The position numbers and the translations under genes were made by a program. A model generated the notes under the pieces. That model was not told where the DNA came from, searched no databases, and saw only the letters and a list, made by a program, of their open reading frames with translations. DNA of 51,293 nucleotides from Myxococcales bacterium (GTDB taxonomy: Bacteria; Myxococcota_A; Polyangia; Haliangiales; Haliangiaceae), in contig JAQBQF010000310.1 in NCBI GenBank assembly GCA_028287115.1, forward strand, positions 1 to 51,293, in the 5' to 3' direction. Below are positions 17,093-23,700 of the stretch, in pieces. Numbering within the stretch: position 1 is the first letter of the stretch; each line of letters begins with the position of its first letter.

Positions 17093-17437
17093 ATGAAGAA
17101 CCTACTCCGCGCTGCAATGATCCTCTCCACCCTCTCTGCTCCGATGGCATTTGCTGGCGACGCGCCCGCGAAGGCTGACAAGGCCGCCCCGGCCCCGAAG
17201 GCGGACGCGAAGGCCGACGCAAAGGCCGCTCCGAAGGCTGACGCCAAGGCTGATGCCAAGACGGACGCGAAGGCTGCTCCGAAGACCGACGCGAAGGTCG
17301 ATGCGAAGGCGGACGCGAAGGCCGCTCCGAAGGCTGACGCGAAGACGGACGCGAAGGCTGCTCCGAAGACCGACACCAAGGCCGCCCCGAAGACGGACGC
17401 CAAGGCGAAGACCGCGACGCCCCCGGCCACCAAGTAA
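17093..17437 (+). CDS. Exported Ala/Lys/Asp-rich repeat protein, short paralogue
   Basis: The signal peptide (MKNLLRAAMILSTLSAPMAFA) is nearly the same as that of the preceding gene, and the 90-residue mature part is made of KADAKAAPK-type units. AAGGA lies about 8 bases before the ATG. The pair is a tandem duplication, 32 bases apart, and ends at a strong intrinsic terminator, so both genes form one transcript. The function is not known; low-complexity tails of this kind resemble nucleic-acid- or polyphosphate-binding segments only in composition. Confidence 0.78.
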   Translation: MKNLLRAAMILSTLSAPMAFAGDAPAKADKAAPAPKADAKADAKAAPKADAKADAKTDAKAAPKTDAKVDAKADAKAAPKADAKTDAKAAPKTDTKAAPKTDAKAKTATPPATK

Positions 17438-17449
17438 CTGACACGATCA

Positions 17450-17483
17450 AAACGCCGCTGTGAGTTCTCTCGCAGCGGCGTTT
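17450..17483 (+). terminator. Rho-independent terminator of the Ala/Lys-rich gene pair
   Basis: AAACGCCGCTGTGAG and CTCGCAGCGGCGTTT form a 15-bp stem with one G-U pair and a TTCT loop. The 3' arm ends in TTT, followed by GCATTTT. It sits 13 bases after the stop codon. Confidence 0.85.
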
Positions 17484-17499
17484 GCATTTTCGGCGCGGG

Positions 17500-18417
17500 A
17501 TGCCGCACGGTGGTGCGGTGTCTCGCTCCGTCGTGATCGTCGATCAGTTCGCGCCCGAAGCGCGCGCGCTGCGTGACGTGTTCGACGAGCGGTTTGCCGA
17601 GCCGCGATCGACGCGCGCCGATCGGTTCGTCTGGGACTGGTGGCACGTGCCCGGCCAGTACACGGCCCTGCGGACGCCTGCGTGGACGTATTTTCCGCGC
17701 GGCATCTACGAGCGCTTCCATCGCGGGCTCGTCGCGTGGGGCCGCGAGACGCTCGGCTGTCACGACATCTCGCCGCCGTGGCTCTCGCTCTACATCGAAG
17801 GCTGTCGCCAAGAGCTTCACGGCGATCTGCCGCACGGCCCCTGGGCGTTCGTCTATTCGCTGACGGGCTGGCGCGGCCGCAAGTTCGCCGGCGGCGAGAC
17901 GCTGCTCGTGCGCGACGAGGTCCTCGACTTCTGGCACGACTTTCGGTCGGTGCGTGCCGTCGAAGAGCACGAGATCCTGCGTGCGATCGAGCCGCGGTTC
18001 AATCGACTGACCGCGTTCGATCCACGGATCCCGCACGGAGTTCGCACCGTGACCGGAACGCGCGATCCGCGCGAAGGCCGGCTCGTGATCCACGGCTGGT
18101 TCGTTCAGCCGCGTCCATTCGTACGAGGCCCTCTCGCGGTGAAACGCCTATCGGAACGAATCGCCGAGCTCGCAGATCATCTCGCGATCGGCGAGCTTCC
18201 GATCGCGGGACTGCTGAGCTTTGCGTTCGACGTCGATCGCCGAGGTGCCGTGCACAACGCGCGCGTCCTCTCCGATACGACCCGAGTGCCGCGCGATCAC
18301 GAACGCGAGCGCACGCGACTCGTTCGGCGTCTCTTGCAGGTCATCAGCGGATGGACGTTTGAGAAGCAGCGTGCGCCCAGTCGCGTCACTTTGCCGCTCG
18401 TGTTCGAGCGTGGTTAA
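17500..18417 (+). CDS. 2-oxoglutarate/Fe(II) oxygenase with an AgmX/TonB-like C-terminal domain
   Basis: The first 210 residues carry the oxygenase iron triad: His-x-Asp in LHGDLPHG, the distal His in DPRIPHGVR, and the 2-oxoglutarate-binding Arg in GRLVIHGWF. Trp-rich strands before them resemble prolyl-hydroxylase-type folds. The last 80 residues have a different pattern, FDVDRRGAVHNARVLSDT and then ISGWTFEKQ and VTLPLVFERG. It resembles the C-terminal domain found in myxobacterial AgmX/PglI and TonB-like proteins. That domain is normally periplasmic, yet no signal peptide is visible here, so the fusion is odd. The start is uncertain: ATG 17500 is used, and GTG 17518 is also possible. It follows the terminator directly. 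Confidence 0.75.
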   Translation: MPHGGAVSRSVVIVDQFAPEARALRDVFDERFAEPRSTRADRFVWDWWHVPGQYTALRTPAWTYFPRGIYERFHRGLVAWGRETLGCHDISPPWLSLYIEGCRQELHGDLPHGPWAFVYSLTGWRGRKFAGGETLLVRDEVLDFWHDFRSVRAVEEHEILRAIEPRFNRLTAFDPRIPHGVRTVTGTRDPREGRLVIHGWFVQPRPFVRGPLAVKRLSERIAELADHLAIGELPIAGLLSFAFDVDRRGAVHNARVLSDTTRVPRDHERERTRLVRRLLQVISGWTFEKQRAPSRVTLPLVFERG

Positions 18418-18426
18418 GGTGTCCGC

Positions 18427-19128
18427 ATGGAGATTCAAGTCCGTCCAGGGTCCGAGCGCGGCCGCACCGACCATGGATGGCTGGAGAGCTCTCACACGTT
18501 CTCGTTCGCGGACTACTACGATCCACGTCACATGGGCTTTCGTGTCCTGCGCGTGATCAACGAGGACTTCGTGGCCCCCGGTCGCGGTTTCGGTCTTCAT
18601 CCGCACAACGACATGGAGATCGTGACGTACGTGCTCGAGGGCGAGCTCGCGCATCAGGACAGCCTCGGCAACGGCTCGATCATGCGGCGCGGCGACGTCC
18701 AGCGGATGAGCGCGGGCACCGGCGTGACTCACAGCGAGTCCAATCCTTCGCGCGCCGAACGACTTCACCTGCTGCAGATCTGGATCATGCCGGACAAGCC
18801 CGGCTACGAGCCGAGCTACGACCAGAAGTCATTCTCCCTCGAAGAGCGGCAAGGCACGCTGCGCCTGATCGTCTCTCACGATGGCCGCGATCGATCGGTC
18901 TCGATCAATCAAGACGCGACGATCTCGTCGGCGCTGCTCACGAAAGGTGACCGCGTCGAGCACACGATCGATCCAAACCGCTACGCGTGGATCCAAGTCG
19001 CGCGAGGCGCGATCGATCTCGAGGGCCGCAGGTTGGCCGCCGGCGACGGTGCGGCCGCTCGCGGCCCGGGCACGTTGCCGATCATCGCGACGCGCGACGC
19101 TGAAGTTCTCGTGTTCGACCTGCCGTAG
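18427..19128 (+). CDS. Pirin family protein (YhhW-like bicupin)
   Basis: The 233-residue protein matches pirins from end to end. It begins with a DHGWLESSHTFSFADYYDP segment and has the metal site His-x-His in HPHNDMEIVTYVLEG and the second pair in GVTHSESNP; a second cupin lies in the C-terminal half. Bacterial members bind a single metal and some act as quercetin dioxygenases. The ATG is 9 bases after the oxygenase stop, so the two genes are probably cotranscribed. Downstream, composition drops sharply. Confidence 0.92.
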   Translation: MEIQVRPGSERGRTDHGWLESSHTFSFADYYDPRHMGFRVLRVINEDFVAPGRGFGLHPHNDMEIVTYVLEGELAHQDSLGNGSIMRRGDVQRMSAGTGVTHSESNPSRAERLHLLQIWIMPDKPGYEPSYDQKSFSLEERQGTLRLIVSHDGRDRSVSINQDATISSALLTKGDRVEHTIDPNRYAWIQVARGAIDLEGRRLAAGDGAAARGPGTLPIIATRDAEVLVFDLP

Positions 19129-19327
19129 CTTTCTAAATCGTCGTCGGTACGACCGCGCTGCGGATCTGTTCCGTCTGATGCAAACGCGCTCGCGGCCGAG
19201 CGTTTTGCTGCAGTAAGCAGCCACGTACATTTGACCGCACGTTGGAGCTCTTGGTGCCTTGGACTGCGCCTTTCGCGTGGTGAGACACCGCGTACCTTGA
19301 TCGCTGCCTTTGAAATCCGTTAGGGTA

Positions 19328-19552
19328 ATGGCTCTATCAATTGCGGGCCGTCATGAGCGGGTCGGCACGTCGATGGGCGCGAGCGATTCTCTGGGTGGCA
19401 GCGGTCGCCGGTTAGGATTAGTCGAATTGACTGCCGCGCTATTCATTTTCGCCGGCCTATTCGCGCTAAAGGTCATTTGGAACCTCCTCGTGCCATATGC
19501 GCTCGCCTGGCGACTGTTAAAGTCAGACCAGCCGACCATGGCACTTCGATGA
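19328..19552 (+). CDS. Small membrane protein
   Basis: The frame encodes about 74 residues with one long hydrophobic segment (LTAALFIFAGLFALKVIW, then NLLVPYALAW). The start is uncertain between ATG 19328 and ATG 19373. Its stop overlaps the next start, so the two small membrane proteins are probably translated together. The family was not recognised. It opens a low-GC stretch that looks foreign to the surrounding genome and otherwise contains toxin- and immunity-like pieces. Confidence 0.5.
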   Translation: MALSIAGRHERVGTSMGASDSLGGSGRRLGLVELTAALFIFAGLFALKVIWNLLVPYALAWRLLKSDQPTMALR

Positions 19553-19773
19553 TGTTGGGTATCGATGTCGTTCTATTGTTGTTAACAATAGCGTCGTCCG
19601 CACTCGCGACGGGCTCCAGCTGGCTCCACAGCGCAACGACTGTTGGACTCGTCGGAGCCGCTGTACTCGTTGGCTCGTATTTGCATCTCCTTCTGGTTGG
19701 AGCTCTGGCTGGGTGGTTTGTGAAAAGGATCAAGGAGAAACGAAATCGTGATCAACCTGATCGACTACCTTGA
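19549..19773 (+). CDS. Small two-helix membrane protein
   Basis: The ATG at 19549 (or the adjacent ATG at 19552) overlaps the stop of the preceding gene as ATGA. The 74-residue product has hydrophobic segments at about 3-22 and 32-57 and a basic, soluble tail (KRIKEKRNRDQPDRLP). No family was recognised. As an overlapping partner of another small membrane protein in a toxin/immunity region it could be an immunity or bacteriocin-type protein (inference). Confidence 0.5.
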   Translation: MMLGIDVVLLLLTIASSALATGSSWLHSATTVGLVGAAVLVGSYLHLLLVGALAGWFVKRIKEKRNRDQPDRLP

Positions 19774-19790
19774 TTAGGGGACGCCCTTCA

Positions 19791-20132
19791 ATGAAAATGA
19801 CTTTCCAAGGCCGCGAGTTTCAGTTCTGGCAATACCGAGTCAGTCACGGTGAGTTACTCGTTCGCAGTCCTAAACATGGGAACGATTTACTCAATGTCGA
19901 TCTCATGTTCGTAGGCGTCGAATACGTTGACCTACCCCGGTTCTTGCCCGGATTAGAACTTGATAACGCGGCCGATGACGACATTTCGCGCGCTGCGGAG
20001 CGACTCGGCCAGCCGGTAGATCGCCGCGAGGTATTTGTTTTGCAGTGCCAAGACCGTCGTCACATCGTCGTAGCTGGAGTCCTTCAGGTCGCAGAGAGCG
20101 ACATGGAGATCTTCGAAAGTCCGTTCGAGTGA
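19791..20132 (+). CDS. Hypothetical protein, immunity-like context
   Basis: A small soluble acidic protein of 113 residues (KMTFQGREFQFWQYRVSHGELLVRSP is its N-terminal strand-rich part, here quoted in outline only by its first residues KMTFQGREF). It begins at the ATG at 19791, with AGGGG about 12 bases upstream. Strand-rich composition, small size and acidic C-terminus are usual for immunity proteins, but I do not recognise the family. It ends just before a toxin-like tail in another frame, with no start codon belonging to that tail. Confidence 0.55.
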   Translation: MKMTFQGREFQFWQYRVSHGELLVRSPKHGNDLLNVDLMFVGVEYVDLPRFLPGLELDNAADDDISRAAERLGQPVDRREVFVLQCQDRRHIVVAGVLQVAESDMEIFESPFE

Positions 20133-20134
20133 GG

Positions 20135-20311
20135 AGTGCCGGGCAAGACGCGAAGATCCTGACGTTCGAGTTCGATATACCGGCTTCAGGAGAGGGGCTC
20201 AAAGCGTCCAAAATTCGAAATGACGTTGCCCGTCACGTCTACCGAGATGATCCCACTCAGAATCGCGGCCTTCATCTTAATGATCCAGCCGAAAATCATT
20301 ATGACTACTAA
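20135..20311 (+). pseudogene. Orphan C-terminal tail of a polymorphic-toxin-like protein
   Basis: In this frame about 58 residues read as plausible protein (AKILTFEFDIPASGEG, RNDVARHVYRDDP) and end in LHLNDPAENHYDY, a C-terminus typical of secreted toxin domains. There is no convincing start codon: the open frame upstream overlaps the previous gene in a different frame. It therefore looks like the end of a larger toxin gene left by recombination. A following gene starts 11 bases before this stop, as expected for an immunity partner. The toxin class is not assigned. Confidence 0.45.
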
Positions 20312-21017
20312 GGTTCGGACAGAGTTGGTGTTGAACCTATGTCAGACTTCTCGCTGGCCAATCTTCTCGAAAAAAGCAAAGGGTCAGAAAGTAAACCGGT
20401 CCCTCGCTGCCTGCACTATAACGTGGTCCAATCGTGCAGATCCACGACAGGCATTACACGATTCCGTTCGCGACCTAGCTCAGATGCTTACGCACATTCT
20501 TCGCCAGCTAGGTCTCATTCAACAAATCATTCTGATGCAAGTGCCACTTCAACCGAGGTCTGCTGTTGTTCTGTATAGGAAGATCTGGAAAGCGTTGGCC
20601 ACTGCCTTAATGCCGATCAAGGTGGTGCCGGGCCCCGAATTGCAACTCGAATGCAAGTCCAACGTTCGATTTGTAGCAATGGCGACCGTACCGCTTGATA
20701 ACGTCGATTGGGTCATCAGGACAATGGAGGAATTTGAAATCGTAATCCCGATCGTTTCGCGAGAAGCCATCCCGCTCGATCTGGGCAGTACGCAAATGCT
20801 TGCGTGTGCCGCTTTCCCTCCGGACGGCTGCGCGACCGGTGAGGATCTGGACTGGTCACAAGTCAGTGAATGCTTGCAGCCCCTTGGAGGCGTCGCTCTG
20901 CGACGGATTATCAATCTTGCGGAGGGAGAGATCGGCGTGGAATTTCTTGGCTCAGAGATTGACGTGACACGCCTGTGCAAGTGCCTTGAGGAGGCCGAGT
21001 TGCCGCGCAAGACATAA
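20301..21017 (+). CDS. Hypothetical protein, possible immunity partner
   Basis: From the ATG at 20301, which overlaps the preceding toxin-like tail, the frame gives about 238 residues. The C-terminal 180 residues (from LRQLGLIQQIILMQV onward) look well folded, with regular alternation of hydrophobic and charged residues. The N-terminal 60 are less convincing. Another frame from an ATG at 20339 (MSDFSLANLLEKSKG) also looks like a real N-terminus, so a frameshift near 20400-20470 is possible. No family was recognised. Base composition is lower in GC than the flanks. Confidence 0.5.
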   Translation: MTTKVRTELVLNLCQTSRWPIFSKKAKGQKVNRSLAACTITWSNRADPRQALHDSVRDLAQMLTHILRQLGLIQQIILMQVPLQPRSAVVLYRKIWKALATALMPIKVVPGPELQLECKSNVRFVAMATVPLDNVDWVIRTMEEFEIVIPIVSREAIPLDLGSTQMLACAAFPPDGCATGEDLDWSQVSECLQPLGGVALRRIINLAEGEIGVEFLGSEIDVTRLCKCLEEAELPRKT

Positions 21018-21130
21018 TTGTCGTAGATGTTTTGGCCTTGAGCCCAACCACAAAAGTAACTTCGGTCCGGATGTGTGCCGAAACAGTCCGTTCGCGATAA
21101 TCCAGATCCCTTGAGAAAGATGGGTTGGCA

Positions 21131-21646
21131 GTGAGTTACTTCAACATACTGTTCCGGGATGTTCCTAAGTTCGGAGTCGCCATTTCCACTCGTCCGGAAC
21201 TCTTTATTTTGCCGGCAAGCGGTGACATTCCAGAGTGGAGGACATTTGATCTCGTATTAGAGACAGGTGATTTTACCGACTATCTTGCCAATGATCTAGG
21301 GTGCCGACTCTGCTCAGAGAAGATGCGAGGAGTTCTAGCGCAATCAGCAACCGCACTAGACATTCTGCAGTGGCTTCCGGTGCGAGTTCTGGATCGAGGG
21401 AAAGCCGTTCCTTACTACTTGCTGCATTTTCCATCGCCACCCAGTGTGTTGGACCCGAAGCGGACGCAGTTCGCAGGCGATTTCGTCGTGAAACCCGTCT
21501 TCGATCCTGAGAAGGCGGCACCACATGGGGTCCTTAGCTACCAAGGAGCGGGGACCATATCGCTCATAGTGAACGAAGCCACGAAGCGCGCGCTCGAAGC
21601 CGCCGGCTGCACAGGCCTTGAGTTTGCGAGAATGGCTGGAACGTGA
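21131..21646 (+). CDS. Imm11-like (DUF1629) immunity family protein
   Basis: The GTG at 21131 gives a 171-residue protein; a TTG two codons earlier is also possible. The pattern fits the DUF1629/Imm11 family. An N-terminal strand region is followed by DFTDYLANDLGCRLCSEKMRGVL, then a WLPV segment, a YYLLHFPSPPSVLDPKRT strand pair and a C-terminal segment with IVNEATKRALEAAGCTGLEF. Members are predicted immunity proteins of polymorphic toxin systems. No intact toxin is next to it; toxin-like fragments lie on both sides, so it is probably an orphan immunity gene. Confidence 0.6.
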   Translation: MSYFNILFRDVPKFGVAISTRPELFILPASGDIPEWRTFDLVLETGDFTDYLANDLGCRLCSEKMRGVLAQSATALDILQWLPVRVLDRGKAVPYYLLHFPSPPSVLDPKRTQFAGDFVVKPVFDPEKAAPHGVLSYQGAGTISLIVNEATKRALEAAGCTGLEFARMAGT

Positions 21647-21705
21647 CCTACTGGAGGTACGTCGGCGGCCTCCAATGAGCGTCCGAGGCCGTAGCCGCTG
21701 AGTAG

Positions 21706-21938
21706 GGGTGTAGTTCTCATCCCTGCCGTTCTTCGCGGCACGCGGTCTTGCTGAGCAATACGTTGGGGGCGGGTTACAAGGAGGTGTTTCCGGGACGAGA
21801 CCTCTCGGCCGACGGGTTAAGGCAAGTCCGCTATGGAGCACATGAAATCAATGTTGCCATTCACCAGGCGCATTTCGAAGCTTATGACGTACCAGGCGGT
21901 CGTGTTATGGAGAATAGCAGGTGGAGTTGCTGCCATGA
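21706..21938 (+). pseudogene. Frameshifted C-terminal gene fragment before a small overlapping gene
   Basis: The open frame from 21706 reads GYKEVFPGRDLSADGLRQV, then RYGAHEINVAIHQAHFEAYD and GGRVMENSR, which is clearly protein-like. After that the frame loses sense. If one base is restored near 21919, the next codons read V-E-L-L-P-stop, with TGA at 21936-21938, which overlaps the ATG of the following gene as ATGA. This strongly suggests a one-base deletion close to the end of a formerly coupled pair. No plausible start for a full-length gene exists upstream, so it is a tail fragment. Confidence 0.5.
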
Positions 21939-22204
21939 GAGTTCTGCGACACGTACGCCTTGGCAGCGCACACGCGCCAACAGGACGAACACGACATTAT
22001 AGGGATGGCGCGCAGCTCGATCCGCCCGCAGAGTTGCGCATTGTCAAGATGGAGCCAGAAGCCGGATACTATTTGATCCACTTCGACGCTAACGGAAACG
22101 AACTTACCGACACGCTACATGCTACAATAGAGGATGCAATGGCGCAGGCCCAATGGGAGTTTTCAATAGCTCCTGCTGATTGGGTGGTTGCGTCAGGCGA
22201 TTGA
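21935..22204 (+). CDS. Conserved-type small hypothetical protein
   Basis: The start is the ATG at 21935, which overlaps the reconstructed stop of the preceding fragment; this gives 89 residues beginning MRVLRHVRLGSAHAPTGRT. The C-terminal half (GYYLIHFDANGNELTDTLH, then EDAMAQAQWEFSI) resembles short conserved proteins of myxobacteria. In those the same pattern of an aromatic strand, a D-x-x-G turn and an Ala-rich helix occurs. The likely role is partner of the upstream gene; an immunity function is a guess. The frame extends further upstream, but that part overlaps the fragment and has no conserved character. Confidence 0.55.
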   Translation: MRVLRHVRLGSAHAPTGRTRHYRDGAQLDPPAELRIVKMEPEAGYYLIHFDANGNELTDTLHATIEDAMAQAQWEFSIAPADWVVASGD

Positions 22205-22296
22205 CATACGCGTCGGATAGTCCTCTTATGTGTCGAGCGACTGGCCGATTGAACAGTAGTGCAATATCGATATTTCCGAAACAACTGGCCAGAGTG

Positions 22297-22626
22297 ATGC
22301 CATTCATGAAAAGAGCTGGGTGCCTGCTTATTCTGGGACTGCTTGGACCTGGATGCTCAGGTTATCGTGTCAGCATTGGTAACGAGTCAGGCAGGCCAGC
22401 ACAGATTCACGCTCGAGTCTCCGACGATTCGAAGAACTGGGATATCGCGCTAGCTCCAGAGGGGTCTGTTACTCTTCAGTTTTCGCCTACTCGAGACTCT
22501 CACCTTGAGATTGATCTCACCATCGATGGCCACGTGCTTAGGCGGAAGATCGGGTACTTTGAAGCCGCGGGCTCAGGCGTGACGTGCGTCGTTCTCGGCA
22601 AGAATTTCGAATTTGCTGGTTGTTGA
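22297..22626 (+). CDS. Small lipoprotein
   Basis: The ATG at 22297 (or 22306) starts a signal peptide with a run of Leu/Gly and a lipobox-like LGPGCSG. The mature 90 residues are strand-rich with two cysteines near the C-terminus (TCVVLGKNFEFAGC). No family was recognised. It is the last gene of the lower-GC stretch on this strand. Confidence 0.5.
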   Translation: MPFMKRAGCLLILGLLGPGCSGYRVSIGNESGRPAQIHARVSDDSKNWDIALAPEGSVTLQFSPTRDSHLEIDLTIDGHVLRRKIGYFEAAGSGVTCVVLGKNFEFAGC

Positions 22627-23006
22627 CGCAGAACGGATCAGTAGCGATTCCATCCAAGCGAGTTGTTACTCGGGCGCCCTAAGCCTCGCGAGGCGTTGGT
22701 CGGTCAGTCGATCGCGGTGACCACGCCTGCCCCAAACGTCAGGAAGTCTGAGCTCGCGTCGACGTGGTGGACGGAGCTTGCGCTGGGGCAGAACCCGATC
22801 AGGGTTCCTTTTGTGTGGAACGACCTGAGAGCGCCCGAACCGACCGGATCCTGGCGCGCGCTCGAACCAGTCGTCCAGATATCGAAAAGCGAACCCAGTC
22901 CGGATCCCGGCGCCCGCGGCGACAGCGGCGCGCACCACGCCCCCGCCAACGACCGGAGATCGCGTCGCCGCGCCGGGGCACGGGCGTTGCTCGTGATCGT
23001 CGACAT
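22627..23006. other. Intergenic stretch without a supported gene
   Basis: GC content rises back to the genome level here. Frames are open on both strands. One minus-strand frame ends plausibly (GTLIGFCPSASSVHHVDASSD, stop near 22704), but its start cannot be placed and it would overlap the start of the membrane protein gene. I found no signal peptide, motif or ribosome binding site that decides between strands. It may hold the right-hand junction of the acquired region. Confidence 0.4.
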
Positions 23007-23621
23007 ATGGTCCCGCAACCAGCAGCCGCAGTAGAAGTAGTCCGGCTCGCACCGTCGATCTACGTGCCGATCGCGATCGGGTTTTTTGGTCTCGGTACGG
23101 GATATTTTGTTTGGGGCGGCCAGGCGCTCTTCGGGTTTCCAAAGGAGAGCCCGGAGGTGAACAAGACGATGGGCATGTGGGGCTTCTGGATGCCCGGCTT
23201 CATGCAGTTTCTCACCGGCGTGTATCTGATGATCGGGCTGACGTGGTTTGGCGTGTTCGCAAACGAGCCGCCTCTCTACATGGCCGCGTTGGCCTTCACC
23301 GCATATGGCGTTCACTGGTTTGCGATGGCGCACCGGCGCTACATCAATGCGAGCAGCGCTCCCGATGCGTGGATGGCGATCGCGTTCACGCTGATCTCGG
23401 TGCTCGGCCTGATCGTGTTTTCGACCGCCGGCGATTATCCCGTCGCCATTCTGTTCGGTGGACTGACGCTGATCTATTTGACCGAGGTTCCAACCAACTT
23501 CGGAGTGTTTCGCGGCCACCGGCTTGTTGGGTGTTGGCAATTTTTGACGGGACTCTGGCTGATGTACTTGAGCTTCGGCGTCACACTCAACACCGCACTC
23601 GGTTGGCATCTGTGGATCTGA
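23007..23621 (+). CDS. Six-helix integral membrane protein
   Basis: The ATG at 23007 gives 204 residues with six hydrophobic segments in three pairs. They begin with YVPIAIGFFGLGTGYFVWGG, and the last contains CWQFLTGLWLMYLSFG. The frame upstream of this ATG encodes only Arg/Pro-rich, non-conserved sequence. Length and topology recall the GPR1/FUN34/YaaH acetate transporters, but the NPAPLGL signature is missing, so this is only a resemblance. Function unknown. The porin gene follows 79 bases downstream. Confidence 0.65.
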   Translation: MVPQPAAAVEVVRLAPSIYVPIAIGFFGLGTGYFVWGGQALFGFPKESPEVNKTMGMWGFWMPGFMQFLTGVYLMIGLTWFGVFANEPPLYMAALAFTAYGVHWFAMAHRRYINASSAPDAWMAIAFTLISVLGLIVFSTAGDYPVAILFGGLTLIYLTEVPTNFGVFRGHRLVGCWQFLTGLWLMYLSFGVTLNTALGWHLWI

Positions 23622-23700
23622 GCATCACTCCGCAGATGCGAATGGTGAGGTCTCGTAGCCGCGACTTGTGACCCGCTTCGCGCGTGCTAATTCGTCGGAC

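Noticed and set aside
16479..17437. Ala/Lys-rich genes as histone-H1-like DNA-binding proteins
   Set aside because: Both start with clear signal peptides, so they are exported; composition alone does not support a chromatin role.
19129..22700. Prophage or integrative element
   Set aside because: No integrase, tRNA target, phage structural gene or flanking direct repeat was seen; lower GC and small genes fit toxin-immunity cassettes better.
23007..23621. Acetate transporter (GPR1/FUN34/YaaH) assignment for the six-helix protein
   Set aside because: Topology and length agree, but the family signature NPAPLGL is missing.
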